Numbered from the stretch's first letter, positions 35,863 through 44,328 are shown. The stretch: DNA of 44,328 nucleotides from Hyphomicrobiales bacterium (GCA_011087605.1 JAALLE010000025.1:1-44328); one strand, 5' to 3'. Notes: generated by a model not told the origin, from the sequence alone. Numbers and translations are program-made.

Positions 35863-36047
35863 TGTGTTGCCCGATTTCTGCAATGGCTGTGAATTCAGAC
35901 TACTGCGATCAAACGTGGTTGCAAATGCATCCTAAAGGGCGGACGATGTAGCAGAGCCGTTCAAACAGTTATAAAAGATTGAATTTTGTGGCAGATTTCT
36001 CTCACATTTAATTTGAAAGTTGGCCTGTCACCAAACCGGGCAAAGGC

Positions 36048-36890
36048 ATGTTAAGGATTGTGTTCCTGTCCTTCTATCGGGCAGTCATTAAATTGATCGA
36101 CGATGGTGGGCTGGCAATCGCCTCAAATGTTGCTTTGTCGTTACTGCTGGCGCTGTTCCCCTTTTTGATGCTGATTGCCTCGCTCGTTCGCCTCTATGGC
36201 GATCCGTCCATGGCGCAACAAATCGTGTTTCTGTTACTTGGCTCGTGGCCCGGAGATTCCGCGGATGCAATTACCGAACAGGTGAGGGTGTTGTTGTCGC
36301 AAAATCCCGGCGAGTTCTTTTCATTTTCTACTTTGGTGGCGCTGATATTGGCAACCAACGGCATTGAGAGCGCACGCGATGGGCTCAACCGGGCCTACAA
36401 AGTCAACGAGCGTCGTTCCTTTTTGTGGCGGCGCGTTCAAGGTGCAGTCTTCGTATTGCTTGGCGCGGTCGCGTTGATCGCCTCCAACGTCATTTTGGTC
36501 GGCGCCCCCTTTGTCTGGTCCTTAATGCTGGTCCGCATGGAATGGCTATCTGAATTTGCCCTGATGTTCCGTTTGCTGCAGTTCGGCCTTCCGCTGGTAC
36601 TTCTGGGGGCAACGCTATTTGCATTCCATCGCTTCCTACCTGACCTGAAGGGACATCGAAGGGAATTGCTTTGGGGAATCCTGATCACCCTGATTGGCAT
36701 TGCGGTCGGTTCCCACCTGTTCGGCCTGTATCTGCAATACATCGCCAACTACACCGCCGTTTATGCAGGTTTGGCTGGGATCATGGTGGCAATTGTTTAT
36801 CTTTATGGCCTTTCTGTCCTGCTGTTATTCGGCGCGGAATTCAACACCGCATTGGTGGAAGTAAACCAAGAGACGAAAAACCCAACATAA
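36048..36890 (+). CDS. YihY/virulence factor BrkB family membrane protein
   Basis: This is an inner-membrane protein of the family once misnamed ribonuclease BN; its role is not established. The 280-aa sequence has about six helices, including IASNVALSLLLALFPFLMLIASL near the N-terminus, LVALILATNGIESARDGLNRAYKV with the conserved family segment, and GSHLFGLYLQYIANYTAVYAGLAGIMVAIVYLYGLSVLLLFGAEFN at the end. The ATG at 36048 has GGGCAAAGG upstream. It precedes tRNA-Trp. The 185 bases upstream of it, down to the DUF4189 remnant, hold no other gene. Confidence 0.9.
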   Translation: MLRIVFLSFYRAVIKLIDDGGLAIASNVALSLLLALFPFLMLIASLVRLYGDPSMAQQIVFLLLGSWPGDSADAITEQVRVLLSQNPGEFFSFSTLVALILATNGIESARDGLNRAYKVNERRSFLWRRVQGAVFVLLGAVALIASNVILVGAPFVWSLMLVRMEWLSEFALMFRLLQFGLPLVLLGATLFAFHRFLPDLKGHRRELLWGILITLIGIAVGSHLFGLYLQYIANYTAVYAGLAGIMVAIVYLYGLSVLLLFGAEFNTALVEVNQETKNPT

Positions 36891-36893
36891 GAC

Positions 36894-36922
36894 TTGATCG
36901 CGCCGCAGTTTATCGTTAGCGA
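36894..36922 (+). promoter_or_regulatory. possible promoter of tRNA-Trp
   Basis: TTGATC (36894-36899) and TAGCGA (36917-36922) are 17 bp apart and end 13 bases before the tRNA. The -10 is a weak match, so this is tentative. Confidence 0.35.
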
Positions 36923-36935
36923 TAGCCGCGCGCGA

Positions 36936-37011
36936 AGGGGTATAGCTCAGTTGGTAGAGCGACGGTCTCCAAAACCGTAGGTCGCGGGTTCAAATCCTGC
37001 TGCCCCTGCCA
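36936..37011 (+). tRNA. tRNA-Trp (CCA anticodon)
   Basis: The acceptor AGGGGTA pairs with TGCCCCT (one G-T), followed by G-CCA. The anticodon stem ACGGT/ACCGT encloses CTCCAAA with anticodon CCA at 36969-36971, and the D and T arms are complete. In many rhizobial genomes secE and nusG follow this tRNA; here they do not. Confidence 0.97.
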
Positions 37012-37116
37012 GTTTACCAACAATCTGATCGCGAAGTTCTGACAGCTAATTCATTTGCAAATCTGCGCCTCGGCTTGCCAAATGCCGTTGGTGATCGATT
37101 CTTCGGAATGCAGACA

Positions 37117-37332
37117 ATGAAGTGGTTTTTGGTTTTCCTGTTCGTCGTTCAGACCGGCGAAAGCACACAAAAAGTGGTCGAAGGCAAGGAATTTGAAGGC
37201 TTTGATGCCCGGCCTTATACGACCCACGAGGCCTGTTTGGAAAAATCAAAATTCTTTTATCGGCAGACTTGGGAAAAGCTGCCTTATCAGATCCTGAACA
37301 TCTATACGCGCTGCGAGTTGCGCGACAAATAA
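37117..37332 (+). CDS. small secreted protein of unknown function
   Basis: I do not recognise this 71-aa product. It begins MKWFLVFLFVV, a short hydrophobic lead that could be a signal peptide, and continues with a polar region holding two Cys (HEACLEKSK and YTRCELRDK) spaced suitably for a disulfide. The start is uncertain: ATG 37117 and ATG 37108 both have GGA nearby; the frame opens at 37075. It stands alone between tRNA-Trp and the rpsB promoter. Confidence 0.55.
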   Translation: MKWFLVFLFVVQTGESTQKVVEGKEFEGFDARPYTTHEACLEKSKFFYRQTWEKLPYQILNIYTRCELRDK

Positions 37333-37385
37333 ACCTCCTTCGCAACGGGTTTGCCTCCACCTGCGTCAACCCGCAAAGAAACCCC

Positions 37386-37413
37386 TTGCACCTTTCCAAA
37401 TTCCCGCTATAAC
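37386..37413 (+). promoter_or_regulatory. promoter of rpsB
   Basis: TTGCAC (37386-37391) and TATAAC (37408-37413) are separated by 16 bp. Transcription from about 37420 gives a leader of roughly 160 bases before rpsB, long enough for the autogenous control by S2 known for this operon in other bacteria. I could not identify a defined leader structure. Confidence 0.7.
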
Positions 37414-37577
37414 GCCGCTCATTCCACACGCGGATGCGTGATGGTCAACGTTTCTTTATGAAACGATCAGCCCCGAGTTAGCGATAACATGGCACTGACC
37501 AGCACTTCCGGTGCGACAGAAATTGGTCTGTCGTTCTTATCCGCGCCAGGTACAACCGGTAAAAGGAGATGCGAGCC

Positions 37578-38702
37578 ATGGCTCTGCCCGATTTTTCTAT
37601 GCGTCAGCTTTTGGAAGCTGGAGTTCACTTTGGTCATCAGACCCACCGCTGGAACCCGAAAATGGACAAGTTCATTTTTGGCAAACGCAACAACATCCAC
37701 ATTCTTGACCTGTCCCAGACCGTGCCACTGCTGCACAACGCTCTGAAACAGATTTCCGACACGGTTGCCCGTGGTGGCCGCGTGCTCTTTGTTGGCACCA
37801 AACGGACCGCTTCCGAGCAGGTTGCAGACGCGGCCCGTCGTTCGGCGCAATATTACGTCAATGCACGCTGGTTGGGCGGCATGCTGACAAACTGGAAAAC
37901 AATTTCAAACTCCATCAAACGGTTGCGTGAGCTGGAAGAATTGCTGTCTGGTGAACAGGCCGGTTTCAAGAAAAAAGAACTGCTGAAACTGACCCGCGAA
38001 CGTGACAAACTGGAACGTGCGCTGGGCGGCATCAAGGACATGGGCGGCACGCCGGACCTGATCTTTGTGATCGACACCAACAAGGAAGCCATTGCTGTAC
38101 TGGAAGCTGCCAAGTTGAAAATTCCGGTCTGCGCTGTCCTCGATTCAAACTCCGACACGGCCAATATCGACCTGCCAATCCCGGGCAATGATGACGCCTC
38201 ACGCGCCATTGCGTTGTACTGTGATCTTGTTGCCAGGGCTGCGATTGACGGCATCGCCCGTCAGCAAGGCGCTTCCGGCGTTGATCTTGGTGCTCAGGCT
38301 GAAGCTCCTGCAGAAACCATTTTGGAAGCTGCACCTGAAGCACCAGCAGCCGAGGCGGCACCCGTTGCAGAAGAAGCTCCTGCGGCCGTAGAGGCCCCTG
38401 TTGCGGAAGAAGCACCAGCCGCTGAAGCACCTGAGGTAGAAGCAACTCCTGCACCAGAAGCGGCTCCTGCCGAAGCTGCACCATTGTTTGCAGCTCCTGA
38501 AGGCGATGCCGATGACTTGAAAGAGATCAACGGCATTGGACCGGTTGCAGAAGGTCAGTTGAAAGAACAGGGCATTACAACCTACAAGCAGATCGCTGAA
38601 CTGACAGCAGAAGACATTGCCAAAGTCGACGAGTATGTGCCGTTTTCATCTGCACAGATCGAAGACTGGAAAGCTCAGGCTGCAGAGCGTCTGAAGTCGT
38701 AA
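37578..38702 (+). CDS. rpsB: 30S ribosomal protein S2 with C-terminal HhH extension
   Basis: S2 binds at the head-body junction of the small subunit. The first 240 residues are a normal S2: [70 protein letters not shown], and [11 protein letters not shown]. The protein then continues to 374 aa: a 70-residue linker rich in Ala, Glu and Pro, and from about residue 312 a domain [20 protein letters not shown] with [20 protein letters not shown], a helix-hairpin-helix-like fold. A similar domain is known at the end of L21 in some Alphaproteobacteria. AAAAGGAG precedes the ATG at 37578. It heads the rpsB-tsf-pyrH-frr cluster. Confidence 0.97.
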   Translation: MALPDFSMRQLLEAGVHFGHQTHRWNPKMDKFIFGKRNNIHILDLSQTVPLLHNALKQISDTVARGGRVLFVGTKRTASEQVADAARRSAQYYVNARWLGGMLTNWKTISNSIKRLRELEELLSGEQAGFKKKELLKLTRERDKLERALGGIKDMGGTPDLIFVIDTNKEAIAVLEAAKLKIPVCAVLDSNSDTANIDLPIPGNDDASRAIALYCDLVARAAIDGIARQQGASGVDLGAQAEAPAETILEAAPEAPAAEAAPVAEEAPAAVEAPVAEEAPAAEAPEVEATPAPEAAPAEAAPLFAAPEGDADDLKEINGIGPVAEGQLKEQGITTYKQIAELTAEDIAKVDEYVPFSSAQIEDWKAQAAERLKS

Positions 38703-38783
38703 GTCAATTGCAGACCGTCGGTTGCATGGCTGCCATGCAGCACTTGTAGATCGACATTTTTGCACGATGTAACCCGCAATACC

Positions 38784-38803
38784 GGAGCCCCGATCGGGGC
38801 TCC
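38784..38803. terminator. palindrome between rpsB and tsf
   Basis: GGAGCCCCGATCGGGGCTCC is a perfect 20-base palindrome that folds into an 8-bp GC-rich stem with a GATC loop. There is no proper T tract, so it is more likely an attenuator or RNA-processing hairpin that sets the rpsB to tsf ratio. Confidence 0.6.
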
Positions 38804-38862
38804 TGATACTTTGACACAATCATACGCCCCGGATTGTGGGGCCAACCAGAAAGGCTATTGAG

Positions 38863-39780
38863 ATGGCTATTTCAGCATCAATGGTGAAAGAACTGCGCGA
38901 CAAAACCGGCGCAGGCATGATGGACTGTAAAAACGCGTTGAACGAAAACGGTGGTGACATCGAAGCCGCAGTTGACTGGCTGCGCGCCAAAGGCATCGCC
39001 AAGGCCGACAAGAAGTCCGGTCGTACGGTTGCTGAAGGTCTCGTGGCTGTCGTCAGCGATGGATCAAAAGCCGCCGTTGTCGAAGTGAACGCAGAAACCG
39101 ACTTCGTTTCGCGTAATGACGATTTCCAGGCTCTTGCAGCCGGCATCGCAAAGGTTGCCATGGGCACCGATGGTTCGGTTGAGGCAATTTCTGCAGCCGA
39201 CATGGGCGGCAAGCCGGTATCGGAAAAAATTACCGAAGCGATTGCAACAATCGGTGAAAATATGGGCCTGCGCCGCGCTGCCGTAATGGAAGTTGGTTCT
39301 GGAGTTGTCGCGTCTTATGTTCACAATTCCATCGCCGATGGACTGGGCAAAATCGGTGTTTTGGTTGCGCTTGAATCCGAAGGCGATGCTGCTGCTCTCA
39401 GTGCAATTGGCCGTCAGGTTGCAATGCACGTTGCGGCGACCAACCCGCTGGCCGCAACTCGCGATGACATGGACGCTGATGTTGTTGAAAGAGAAAAGAA
39501 AATATTTGTTGAAAGCGCACGAGATTCCGGCAAGCCAGAAAACATCATTGAAAAGATGGTCGAAGGTCGCATTCGCAAATTCTATGAAGAGAATGTTCTG
39601 ATGTCCCAGACCTTTGTCATCGATGGCGAAAACTCCGTCGAACAAGCGTTGAAAAACGCTGAAAAGGACGCTGGCGCAGCGATTGCTCTGAAAGGTTTTG
39701 CCCGCTTTCAGTTGGGTGACGGTATCGAAAAAGAAGAAGATGACTTTGCTGCTGAAGTTGCAGCGATGTCAAAAGGCTAA
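38863..39780 (+). CDS. tsf: elongation factor Ts
   Basis: EF-Ts is the guanine nucleotide exchange factor for EF-Tu. The 305-aa protein has the N-terminal UBA-like region [23 protein letters not shown] and [16 protein letters not shown], the core [17 protein letters not shown] (the TDFV motif contacts EF-Tu), and HVAATNPLA in the second half. The ATG at 38863 has AAGG upstream; a longer frame from 38836 is not credible. It follows rpsB by 160 bases and ends at an intrinsic terminator. Confidence 0.98.
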   Translation: MAISASMVKELRDKTGAGMMDCKNALNENGGDIEAAVDWLRAKGIAKADKKSGRTVAEGLVAVVSDGSKAAVVEVNAETDFVSRNDDFQALAAGIAKVAMGTDGSVEAISAADMGGKPVSEKITEAIATIGENMGLRRAAVMEVGSGVVASYVHNSIADGLGKIGVLVALESEGDAAALSAIGRQVAMHVAATNPLAATRDDMDADVVEREKKIFVESARDSGKPENIIEKMVEGRIRKFYEENVLMSQTFVIDGENSVEQALKNAEKDAGAAIALKGFARFQLGDGIEKEEDDFAAEVAAMSKG

Positions 39781-39805
39781 GGCCAACTTCATCTGAAGAA
39801 TTGAA

Positions 39806-39840
39806 GGGCGGCATCTGACAAAGATGTCGCCCCTTTTTTT
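39806..39840 (+). terminator. intrinsic terminator after tsf
   Basis: GGGCGGCATCT pairs with AGATGTCGCCC (one G-T pair) around a 5-base loop and is followed by seven T. It separates rpsB-tsf from pyrH. Confidence 0.92.
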
Positions 39841-39983
39841 GCGGACCGTTGTGCTGCCAGTTTTAACAGATCAATCAGCAAACTCTTTGCACATCCATCA
39901 GGTGACAAGCCCCCCTGCATCTAGTAACTCTTTGACAATCTGGGCCCCGGTGCCGGTGAGAGATTCGAGGATACGCTAAGTAG

Positions 39984-40706
39984 ATGAGCAAACCGCTTTT
40001 TGCCCGCATTCTATATAAAATCTCCGGCGAAGCGCTGATGGGCGATCAGGCGTTTGGAATTGACCCTAAAAAAGTAGCCGTGATTGTTGATGATATTGCC
40101 GAGGCGGCAGCAACAGGAACGTCGATTGCTCTGGTTGTTGGTGGTGGCAATATATTTCGCGGGGTTGCTCTGGCCTCAAAAGGTGCAGACCGGGTAACCG
40201 GTGACCATATGGGCATGATGGCAATTATCATGAATGCGCTGTCATTGCGCATGGAGTTGGAAGGGCGCGGCGTGAAAGTTACGGTATTGTCCGGCCTGGC
40301 TGTGCCACAGGTATGCGATACATTCACCCAGCGTGGCATGGTGGAAGCCCGGGACCGGGGAGATGTGCTGATTTTCGCCGGCGGTACCGGAAATCCCTAT
40401 TTTACGTCTGACACGGCTGCGGCCCTGCGAGCGGCGGAATTTGGGGCTGATGCAATCTTCAAGGGCACGCAGGTTGATGGAATTTACTCCGCTGATCCTA
40501 AAAAAGACAAAAATGCAGCGCGGTATGACAAGCTTACTCACAGTGACCTGCTGGAAAGGCAACTGAAAATCATGGATGGATCGGCTGTTGCGTTGGCTCG
40601 CGACAATGATATTGATGTGGTGGTATTTTCGATACACAAACCCGGCGAACTGGCGCGCGTATTATGCGGGCAGGGCACGTATACCCGGGTGAGCAGTAAC
40701 AATTGA
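39984..40706 (+). CDS. pyrH: UMP kinase
   Basis: This amino acid kinase-fold enzyme makes UDP from UMP. The 240-aa protein shows LYKISGEALMG near the N-terminus, VVGGGNIFRG (about 52-61), ADRVTGDHMGMMA, FAGGTGNPYFTSDTAAALRA and the nucleotide-binding KGTQVDGIYSADPKKD. The upstream 143 bp contain TTGACA at 39932 but no clear -10, and a repeated AACTCTTTG at 39881 and 39926. It leads frr by 66 bases. Confidence 0.98.
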   Translation: MSKPLFARILYKISGEALMGDQAFGIDPKKVAVIVDDIAEAAATGTSIALVVGGGNIFRGVALASKGADRVTGDHMGMMAIIMNALSLRMELEGRGVKVTVLSGLAVPQVCDTFTQRGMVEARDRGDVLIFAGGTGNPYFTSDTAAALRAAEFGADAIFKGTQVDGIYSADPKKDKNAARYDKLTHSDLLERQLKIMDGSAVALARDNDIDVVVFSIHKPGELARVLCGQGTYTRVSSNN

Positions 40707-40772
40707 TTTAGAAGACAGGTTCCAGGTGGCATTCAAGTTCTCCACCTCTCAGAGCCGGTAAGGGATAAGACA

Positions 40773-41333
40773 ATGGCAGATGGCATCGACCTCGGTAGTA
40801 TAAAGAAACGTATGGAAAGCTCGGTAGCCGCTTTTGGCAAAGATCTTGGCGGCTTGAGAACCGGGCGGGCGTCAGCAAGTTTGCTGGAACCTGTTATGGT
40901 CGACGCCTATGGCCAAAAAATGCCGATCAATCAGGTTGCCAATGTCGGGGCACCCGAACCGAAACTGATTACAGTGCAGATCTGGGACAAGTCGATGGTT
41001 GGACCCGTCGACAAGGCAATCCGTGAAGCCGGACTTGGTTTGAACCCGGTCGTAGACGGACAGAATTTGCGCATCCCGCTGCCTGACCTCAACGAGGAGC
41101 GCCGTCGCGAGTTGGTCAAGGTGGCCAAAGGCTATGCTGAAGATGCCAAAGTCGCCATTCGTCACGTACGCCGCGATGCCATGGAAACGTTGAAAAAGGC
41201 GGAAAAGGACAAAGAAATCGGCCAGGACGAATCTCGCGGTTCAGCCGACAAGGTGCAGAAAATGACCGACGATACGGTTGCGCAGGTAGACGAAGTGCTG
41301 GCCAACAAAGAAGCCGAAATTATGCAGGTTTAG
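40773..41333 (+). CDS. frr: ribosome recycling factor
   Basis: With EF-G, RRF splits post-termination ribosomes. The 186-aa protein has the two-domain pattern: helices at both ends and the small domain in the middle ([28 protein letters not shown]), [10 protein letters not shown], and the conserved [29 protein letters not shown] hinge helix. GGGATAAG precedes the ATG. It follows pyrH as usual. Confidence 0.98.
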   Translation: MADGIDLGSIKKRMESSVAAFGKDLGGLRTGRASASLLEPVMVDAYGQKMPINQVANVGAPEPKLITVQIWDKSMVGPVDKAIREAGLGLNPVVDGQNLRIPLPDLNEERRRELVKVAKGYAEDAKVAIRHVRRDAMETLKKAEKDKEIGQDESRGSADKVQKMTDDTVAQVDEVLANKEAEIMQV

Positions 41334-41380
41334 CTGCTCGCTATGAGTTCAACTCGTCTCGCTGAGCTAGGGATAGATTA

Positions 41381-42154
41381 ATGTCCAATGATGTCAGATT
41401 GCCGGAGAAGGAGACGCCAGGACTGGACAGTTCTGGCCCGCGTGGCCCTTCACATGTGGCAATCATCATGGACGGTAATGGCCGTTGGGCTCAGGCAAGA
41501 GGATTGCAACGCAGTCATGGGCACCGAAAAGGTGTTGAAGCCGTTCGCGCTGCCGTGCGAGCCGCCGGTGAGTTAAACATCAAGACCCTCACATTGTTTT
41601 CCTTTTCGTCGGAAAACTGGAGTCGCCCGGCCAACGAAGTCAGTGACCTGATGTCGCTGCTTAAATTATTTATCCGGCGCGACCTTGCGGACCTTCACCG
41701 CGAGAATGTTCGAGTTTCAATCATCGGTTCACGCCGGAACATTCCCGGCGACATTCTCCCCCTGCTCGACGAAGCGGAAAACCTGACACGCAACAACACA
41801 GCCACCCGGTTGGTAATCGCATTCAATTACGGCGCACGTGATGAGATTACCCGAGCGATGCGCAAAATTGCCGATCAGGTTTCGACTGGCAAACTGGCGG
41901 CCGATGACATCGATGCCGACGTGATCTCTGGTGCTCTCGATACATCCGACTGGAGCGATCCGGAACTGATCATCCGGACATCTGGAGAACAACGTTTGTC
42001 GAACTTCCTGTTGTGGCAGGCGGCATATTCTGAATTTATCTTTCTCGATTGCCTTTGGCCCGACTTTACCAAAGCGCAGTTTGAACAGGCTTTGGAAGAA
42101 TATCGCAGCAGAAACCGGCGATTTGGAGGGGTTGTGGCCCAGTCCAGCGCATGA
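41381..42154 (+). CDS. uppS: isoprenyl transferase (undecaprenyl diphosphate synthase)
   Basis: This cis-prenyltransferase makes the C55 lipid carrier for peptidoglycan. The 257-aa sequence shows [27 protein letters not shown] (catalytic Asp), [13 protein letters not shown], and the C-terminal [27 protein letters not shown] motif. An N-terminal extension of about 23 residues precedes the core. Its stop overlaps the cdsA start by 4 bases (ATGA). Confidence 0.97.
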   Translation: MSNDVRLPEKETPGLDSSGPRGPSHVAIIMDGNGRWAQARGLQRSHGHRKGVEAVRAAVRAAGELNIKTLTLFSFSSENWSRPANEVSDLMSLLKLFIRRDLADLHRENVRVSIIGSRRNIPGDILPLLDEAENLTRNNTATRLVIAFNYGARDEITRAMRKIADQVSTGKLAADDIDADVISGALDTSDWSDPELIIRTSGEQRLSNFLLWQAAYSEFIFLDCLWPDFTKAQFEQALEEYRSRNRRFGGVVAQSSA

Positions 42155-42966
42155 GCGGCAATTCCAGCATTAGCGGTCTGCTGTCCTCAGAGCTTGGCAA
42201 ACGAGTGATTTCCGCTGTTTTCATGCTGATCGTCATCCTTTGGGTGACGTGGATCGGCGGCTGGCCATTCACCATCCTGTCGTTGTTGCTGTCCGGGCTG
42301 CTCTATTACGAATGGCAATCAATGGTCCGCCAGACACCGTTTGATGGCATCGAAGCAGTGCTGACAGCTGGATTTGTTGGGCTGCTTATCTTCAATCTTC
42401 TTGGCTATTTGGCGATAGGGCTGGTGGCATTCGTGGTGCTGGGCCTGATGTTGGAACTAACAACGTCGGGCGCGGAGAGATCGGATGTGCGCTGGATCGG
42501 CTTGGGCGCTCTATGTTGTGCGATTCCCGCGGTGGCCTTTCCGATTATCCGCGAAAATGGTGGGCTTGGGCTCATTATGTTTTTGTTTTTAACAGTCTGG
42601 ATTACCGACTGCGCGGCCTATTTTGTTGGTCGACAGTTTGGCGGCGCCAAACTCATGCCAGCAGTGTCTCCCAAGAAAACCTGGTCTGGTGCCATCGGTG
42701 GCCTGGTGTTTTCCGTGATATTTGCCGCAGTGCTGATTGCTACAAACCCACAATTGCCTGCTTTTGCTGTAATATTTGGCGCAGCAATATTATCAGTCGT
42801 GTCTCAGGCGGGAGATCTATTCGAATCATGGGTCAAACGATTGTTTGGTGTTAAAGATTCCAGCCAGCTGATACCGGGCCACGGTGGCTTTCTTGATAGA
42901 TTGGATGGTTTGGTGGCAGCAGCGGTTCCAGTGGCCGTTATTGTTGCATTGGGTGCCGGGATATAG
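42151..42966 (+). CDS. cdsA: phosphatidate cytidylyltransferase
   Basis: CdsA makes CDP-diacylglycerol for phospholipid synthesis in the inner membrane. The 271-aa protein is almost entirely hydrophobic, with about seven helices, and ends in the family signature [36 protein letters not shown] near residues 220-256. It is translationally coupled to uppS. In most Alphaproteobacteria dxr would follow directly; here it does not. Confidence 0.96.
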   Translation: MSGNSSISGLLSSELGKRVISAVFMLIVILWVTWIGGWPFTILSLLLSGLLYYEWQSMVRQTPFDGIEAVLTAGFVGLLIFNLLGYLAIGLVAFVVLGLMLELTTSGAERSDVRWIGLGALCCAIPAVAFPIIRENGGLGLIMFLFLTVWITDCAAYFVGRQFGGAKLMPAVSPKKTWSGAIGGLVFSVIFAAVLIATNPQLPAFAVIFGAAILSVVSQAGDLFESWVKRLFGVKDSSQLIPGHGGFLDRLDGLVAAAVPVAVIVALGAGI

Positions 42967-43043
42967 GGCCAGAGCAAGATTACAACGCATCGTTGACCAT
43001 AATTTTAGCCTTTATGCGCATCGTTGTGAATTCTGACACAAGA

Positions 43044-43073
43044 TTGACGAATTTTTGAATAATTGAATATACC
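43044..43073 (+). promoter_or_regulatory. putative rseP promoter
   Basis: TTGACG (43044-43049) and TATACC (43068-43073) are 18 bp apart, about 35 bases before rseP. The same 141-bp gap carries a direct repeat of GCATCGTTG (about 42985 and 43018) and the short palindrome CCGCTTTAAGCGG (43072-43084), which overlaps the -10. No gene is visible in the gap. Confidence 0.55.
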
Positions 43074-43107
43074 GCTTTAAGCGGACGTGGAAACAAGGAC
43101 TAATCGA

Positions 43108-44259
43108 ATGGATTTGCTAGCAGCGCCAATGGCGCTCTTCGACTTCGGGCTGACCAAAGTGGTCCCGTTTGTCTTTGTTTTGACGATCGTCGTGTTCTTC
43201 CACGAATTGGGGCATTTTGCCGTTGCTCGCTGGAACAAGATCAAAGTCGAAGCTTTTGCGGTTGGGTTTGGTCCGGAATTGTTGGCCAGAGTTGATAAGC
43301 ACGGCACACGTTGGAAGCTCTGCGCTATTCCTTTGGGGGGATATGTAAAATTTCTCGGCGATCAAAATGCGTCAAGCCAACCTGACCATGAAGCTTTGCA
43401 AAAAATGACCGCCAAAGAACGCGAAGATACTTTTGAGAACAAGGCTTTATGGCAACGTGCAGCCGTTGTGGCAGCGGGGCCTCTGGCCAACTTCATTCTC
43501 GCCAGCGTGATCTACACCGGCTTTTTCATGTATTACGGTGAAACCAAACTGGCGCCAATTATCGGCACAATACAGGAAGACTCCGCAGCTGCTGAAGCTG
43601 GATTTCAACTCGGTGACAAAGTGGTCAGCGTTCAGGGTGGTGAAATCGGCAGTTTTCAGGACATCGCAAATTATACACTCGTCAGCTCCGACGAGCCATT
43701 GCAATTTGTCATCGAACGCGACGGCAAAACCTTGGACATCACGGCAATTCCGCGCATGACCAAACGTAAAGATCGCTTTGGCAATGAATTTCAGACTGGT
43801 TTGGTGGGTATTGGCCCTGGAAACGACCCAAGCAGTATTATTCGTAATCCACTGGGACCTGTTGCTGCGTTTGTCAAAAGCATTGAGGCAATCGGACTCA
43901 TTATCAACCGAACCTATCACTTTTTGAGGGAGTTGATCGGCGGCAAGCAGGATGCAAGTCAATTGAGGGGGCCATTGGGCATTGGTCAAATGACTTCTCA
44001 GGTCGCCACATTGGGTATTCTCCAGTTAATTTCACTGGCTGCGGCGCTGTCCGTTAGCATTGGTTTGATGAATTTATTACCGGTTCCGATGCTGGACGGC
44101 GGCCATCTCGTGTTTTATGCGATCGAGGCCATACGGGGGCGTGCACTGGACCCGAAAACCCAGGGAATCGCATTTAGAATCGGTTTAACCTGCGTTTTGA
44201 TGCTGATGTTATTCGCAACTTCCAATGACATACTGCGTCTGTTCGGTGGAAGCGGCTGA
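43108..44259 (+). CDS. rseP: RIP metalloprotease RseP (site-2 protease)
   Basis: This is an intramembrane zinc protease that cleaves anti-sigma factors and signal-peptide remnants. The 383-aa protein has HELGH in its first helix (VVFFHELGHFAVARW), GFGPELLARVDKHGTRWKLCAIPLGGYVKFLGD, one PDZ domain (about 125-205, APIIGTIQEDSAAAEAGFQLGDKVVSV), and the second active-site motif NLLPVPMLDGGHL with the third zinc ligand Asp. Four helices are predicted. ATG 43108 has ACAAGGAC upstream; a GTG at 43087 would add 7 residues. It normally sits after dxr and before bamA; bamA would lie past the window end. Confidence 0.96.
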   Translation: MDLLAAPMALFDFGLTKVVPFVFVLTIVVFFHELGHFAVARWNKIKVEAFAVGFGPELLARVDKHGTRWKLCAIPLGGYVKFLGDQNASSQPDHEALQKMTAKEREDTFENKALWQRAAVVAAGPLANFILASVIYTGFFMYYGETKLAPIIGTIQEDSAAAEAGFQLGDKVVSVQGGEIGSFQDIANYTLVSSDEPLQFVIERDGKTLDITAIPRMTKRKDRFGNEFQTGLVGIGPGNDPSSIIRNPLGPVAAFVKSIEAIGLIINRTYHFLRELIGGKQDASQLRGPLGIGQMTSQVATLGILQLISLAAALSVSIGLMNLLPVPMLDGGHLVFYAIEAIRGRALDPKTQGIAFRIGLTCVLMLMLFATSNDILRLFGGSG

Positions 44260-44275
44260 TAAATTAACCAAAAAT

Positions 44276-44295
44276 TCGTAACTACCCAGCTACCC
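44276..44295 (+). repeat. 20-bp copy of the window-end repeat
   Basis: TCGTAACTACCCAGCTACCC matches the reverse complement of 34-53 at 19 of 20 positions. It lies 16 bases after the rseP stop and 33 bases from the end of the window. The remaining sequence to 44328 has no recognisable gene. Confidence 0.6.
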
Positions 44296-44328
44296 CAACC
44301 TGATGCTTTTATAGACGGCCCATCAGAC

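Noticed and set aside
35464-36047. Duplicate of the tRNA-Gly 3' end marking an attachment site at the right edge of the sugar region
   Set aside because: I looked for the T arm and acceptor sequence of tRNA-Gly in this stretch and found none.
37489-37746. Open frame of 85 codons overlapping the rpsB leader
   Set aside because: It runs into rpsB in another frame, has no ribosome binding site, and its composition is a shadow of rpsB.
1-44328. CRISPR array, prophage, IS element or integrase
   Set aside because: No regularly spaced direct repeats, transposase, integrase or phage structural genes were seen.

Overview
The window reads as an alphaproteobacterial chromosome segment, most likely a member of the Hyphomicrobiales (rhizobial order). 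The evidence is gene order: recA-alaS-icd, lolC-lolD-dnaE, rlmB-tRNA-Tyr-tRNA-Gly, and rpsB-tsf-pyrH-frr-uppS-cdsA-rseP. Also consistent are a short ProRS without the insertion domain, an NADP-type Icd of the rhizobial kind, and GAAC-N7-GAAC LexA boxes. No phage, IS transposase, CRISPR or plasmid genes were seen. A 20-base sequence occurs at both ends of the window in inverted orientation (19/20 identical), so the window may be a whole contig that broke at a dispersed repeat.

Region 1 (1-20017) is mainly housekeeping. It holds a PfkB kinase facing away from recA, then recA, alaS and icd, a secreted protein of unknown function, a TrmJ-like RNA methyltransferase, a peroxiredoxin, proS, lolC, lolD, a 31-codon membrane peptide gene, dnaE, a frameshifted DUF938 methyltransferase, dusA, a basic secreted protein, rlmB, and tRNA-Tyr and tRNA-Gly. 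The notable item is the 31-codon gene at 12600-12695, which has two perfect LexA boxes upstream. Its size, single membrane helix, SOS sites and place before dnaE match SidA, the SOS-induced FtsW inhibitor of Caulobacter.

Region 2 (20093-35463) is a carbohydrate uptake and catabolism cluster between tRNA-Gly and the yihY/tRNA-Trp segment. A divergent GntR/FCD regulator faces a long run of genes: TIM-barrel isomerase, Gfo/Idh/MocA dehydrogenase, ABC ATPase 1, solute-binding protein, two permeases, ABC ATPase 2, a four-helix membrane protein, a PfkB kinase, two more TIM-barrel enzymes and a second Gfo/Idh/MocA dehydrogenase. A class II aldolase on the minus strand follows, then a RhaM-like mutarotase and an SDR dehydrogenase. 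The two ATPases carry complementary defects (switch His to Pro in one, broken signature motif in the other), which predicts a heterodimer with one working ATP site. Two Gfo/Idh/MocA enzymes plus three TIM barrels fit an oxidation-elimination-hydration-reduction route through 3-keto sugars, as known for levoglucosan. The substrate is not determined by the sequence.

Region 3 (35464-44328) starts with a DUF4189 secreted-protein gene broken by an in-frame TGA just after its signal peptide. It continues with a YihY-family membrane protein, tRNA-Trp, a small secreted protein, and the rpsB-tsf-pyrH-frr-uppS-cdsA-rseP cluster. RpsB has a long Ala/Glu/Pro linker and an extra helix-hairpin-helix domain. 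The dxr gene usually found between cdsA and rseP is absent; its place holds 141 bp with a promoter-like sequence.
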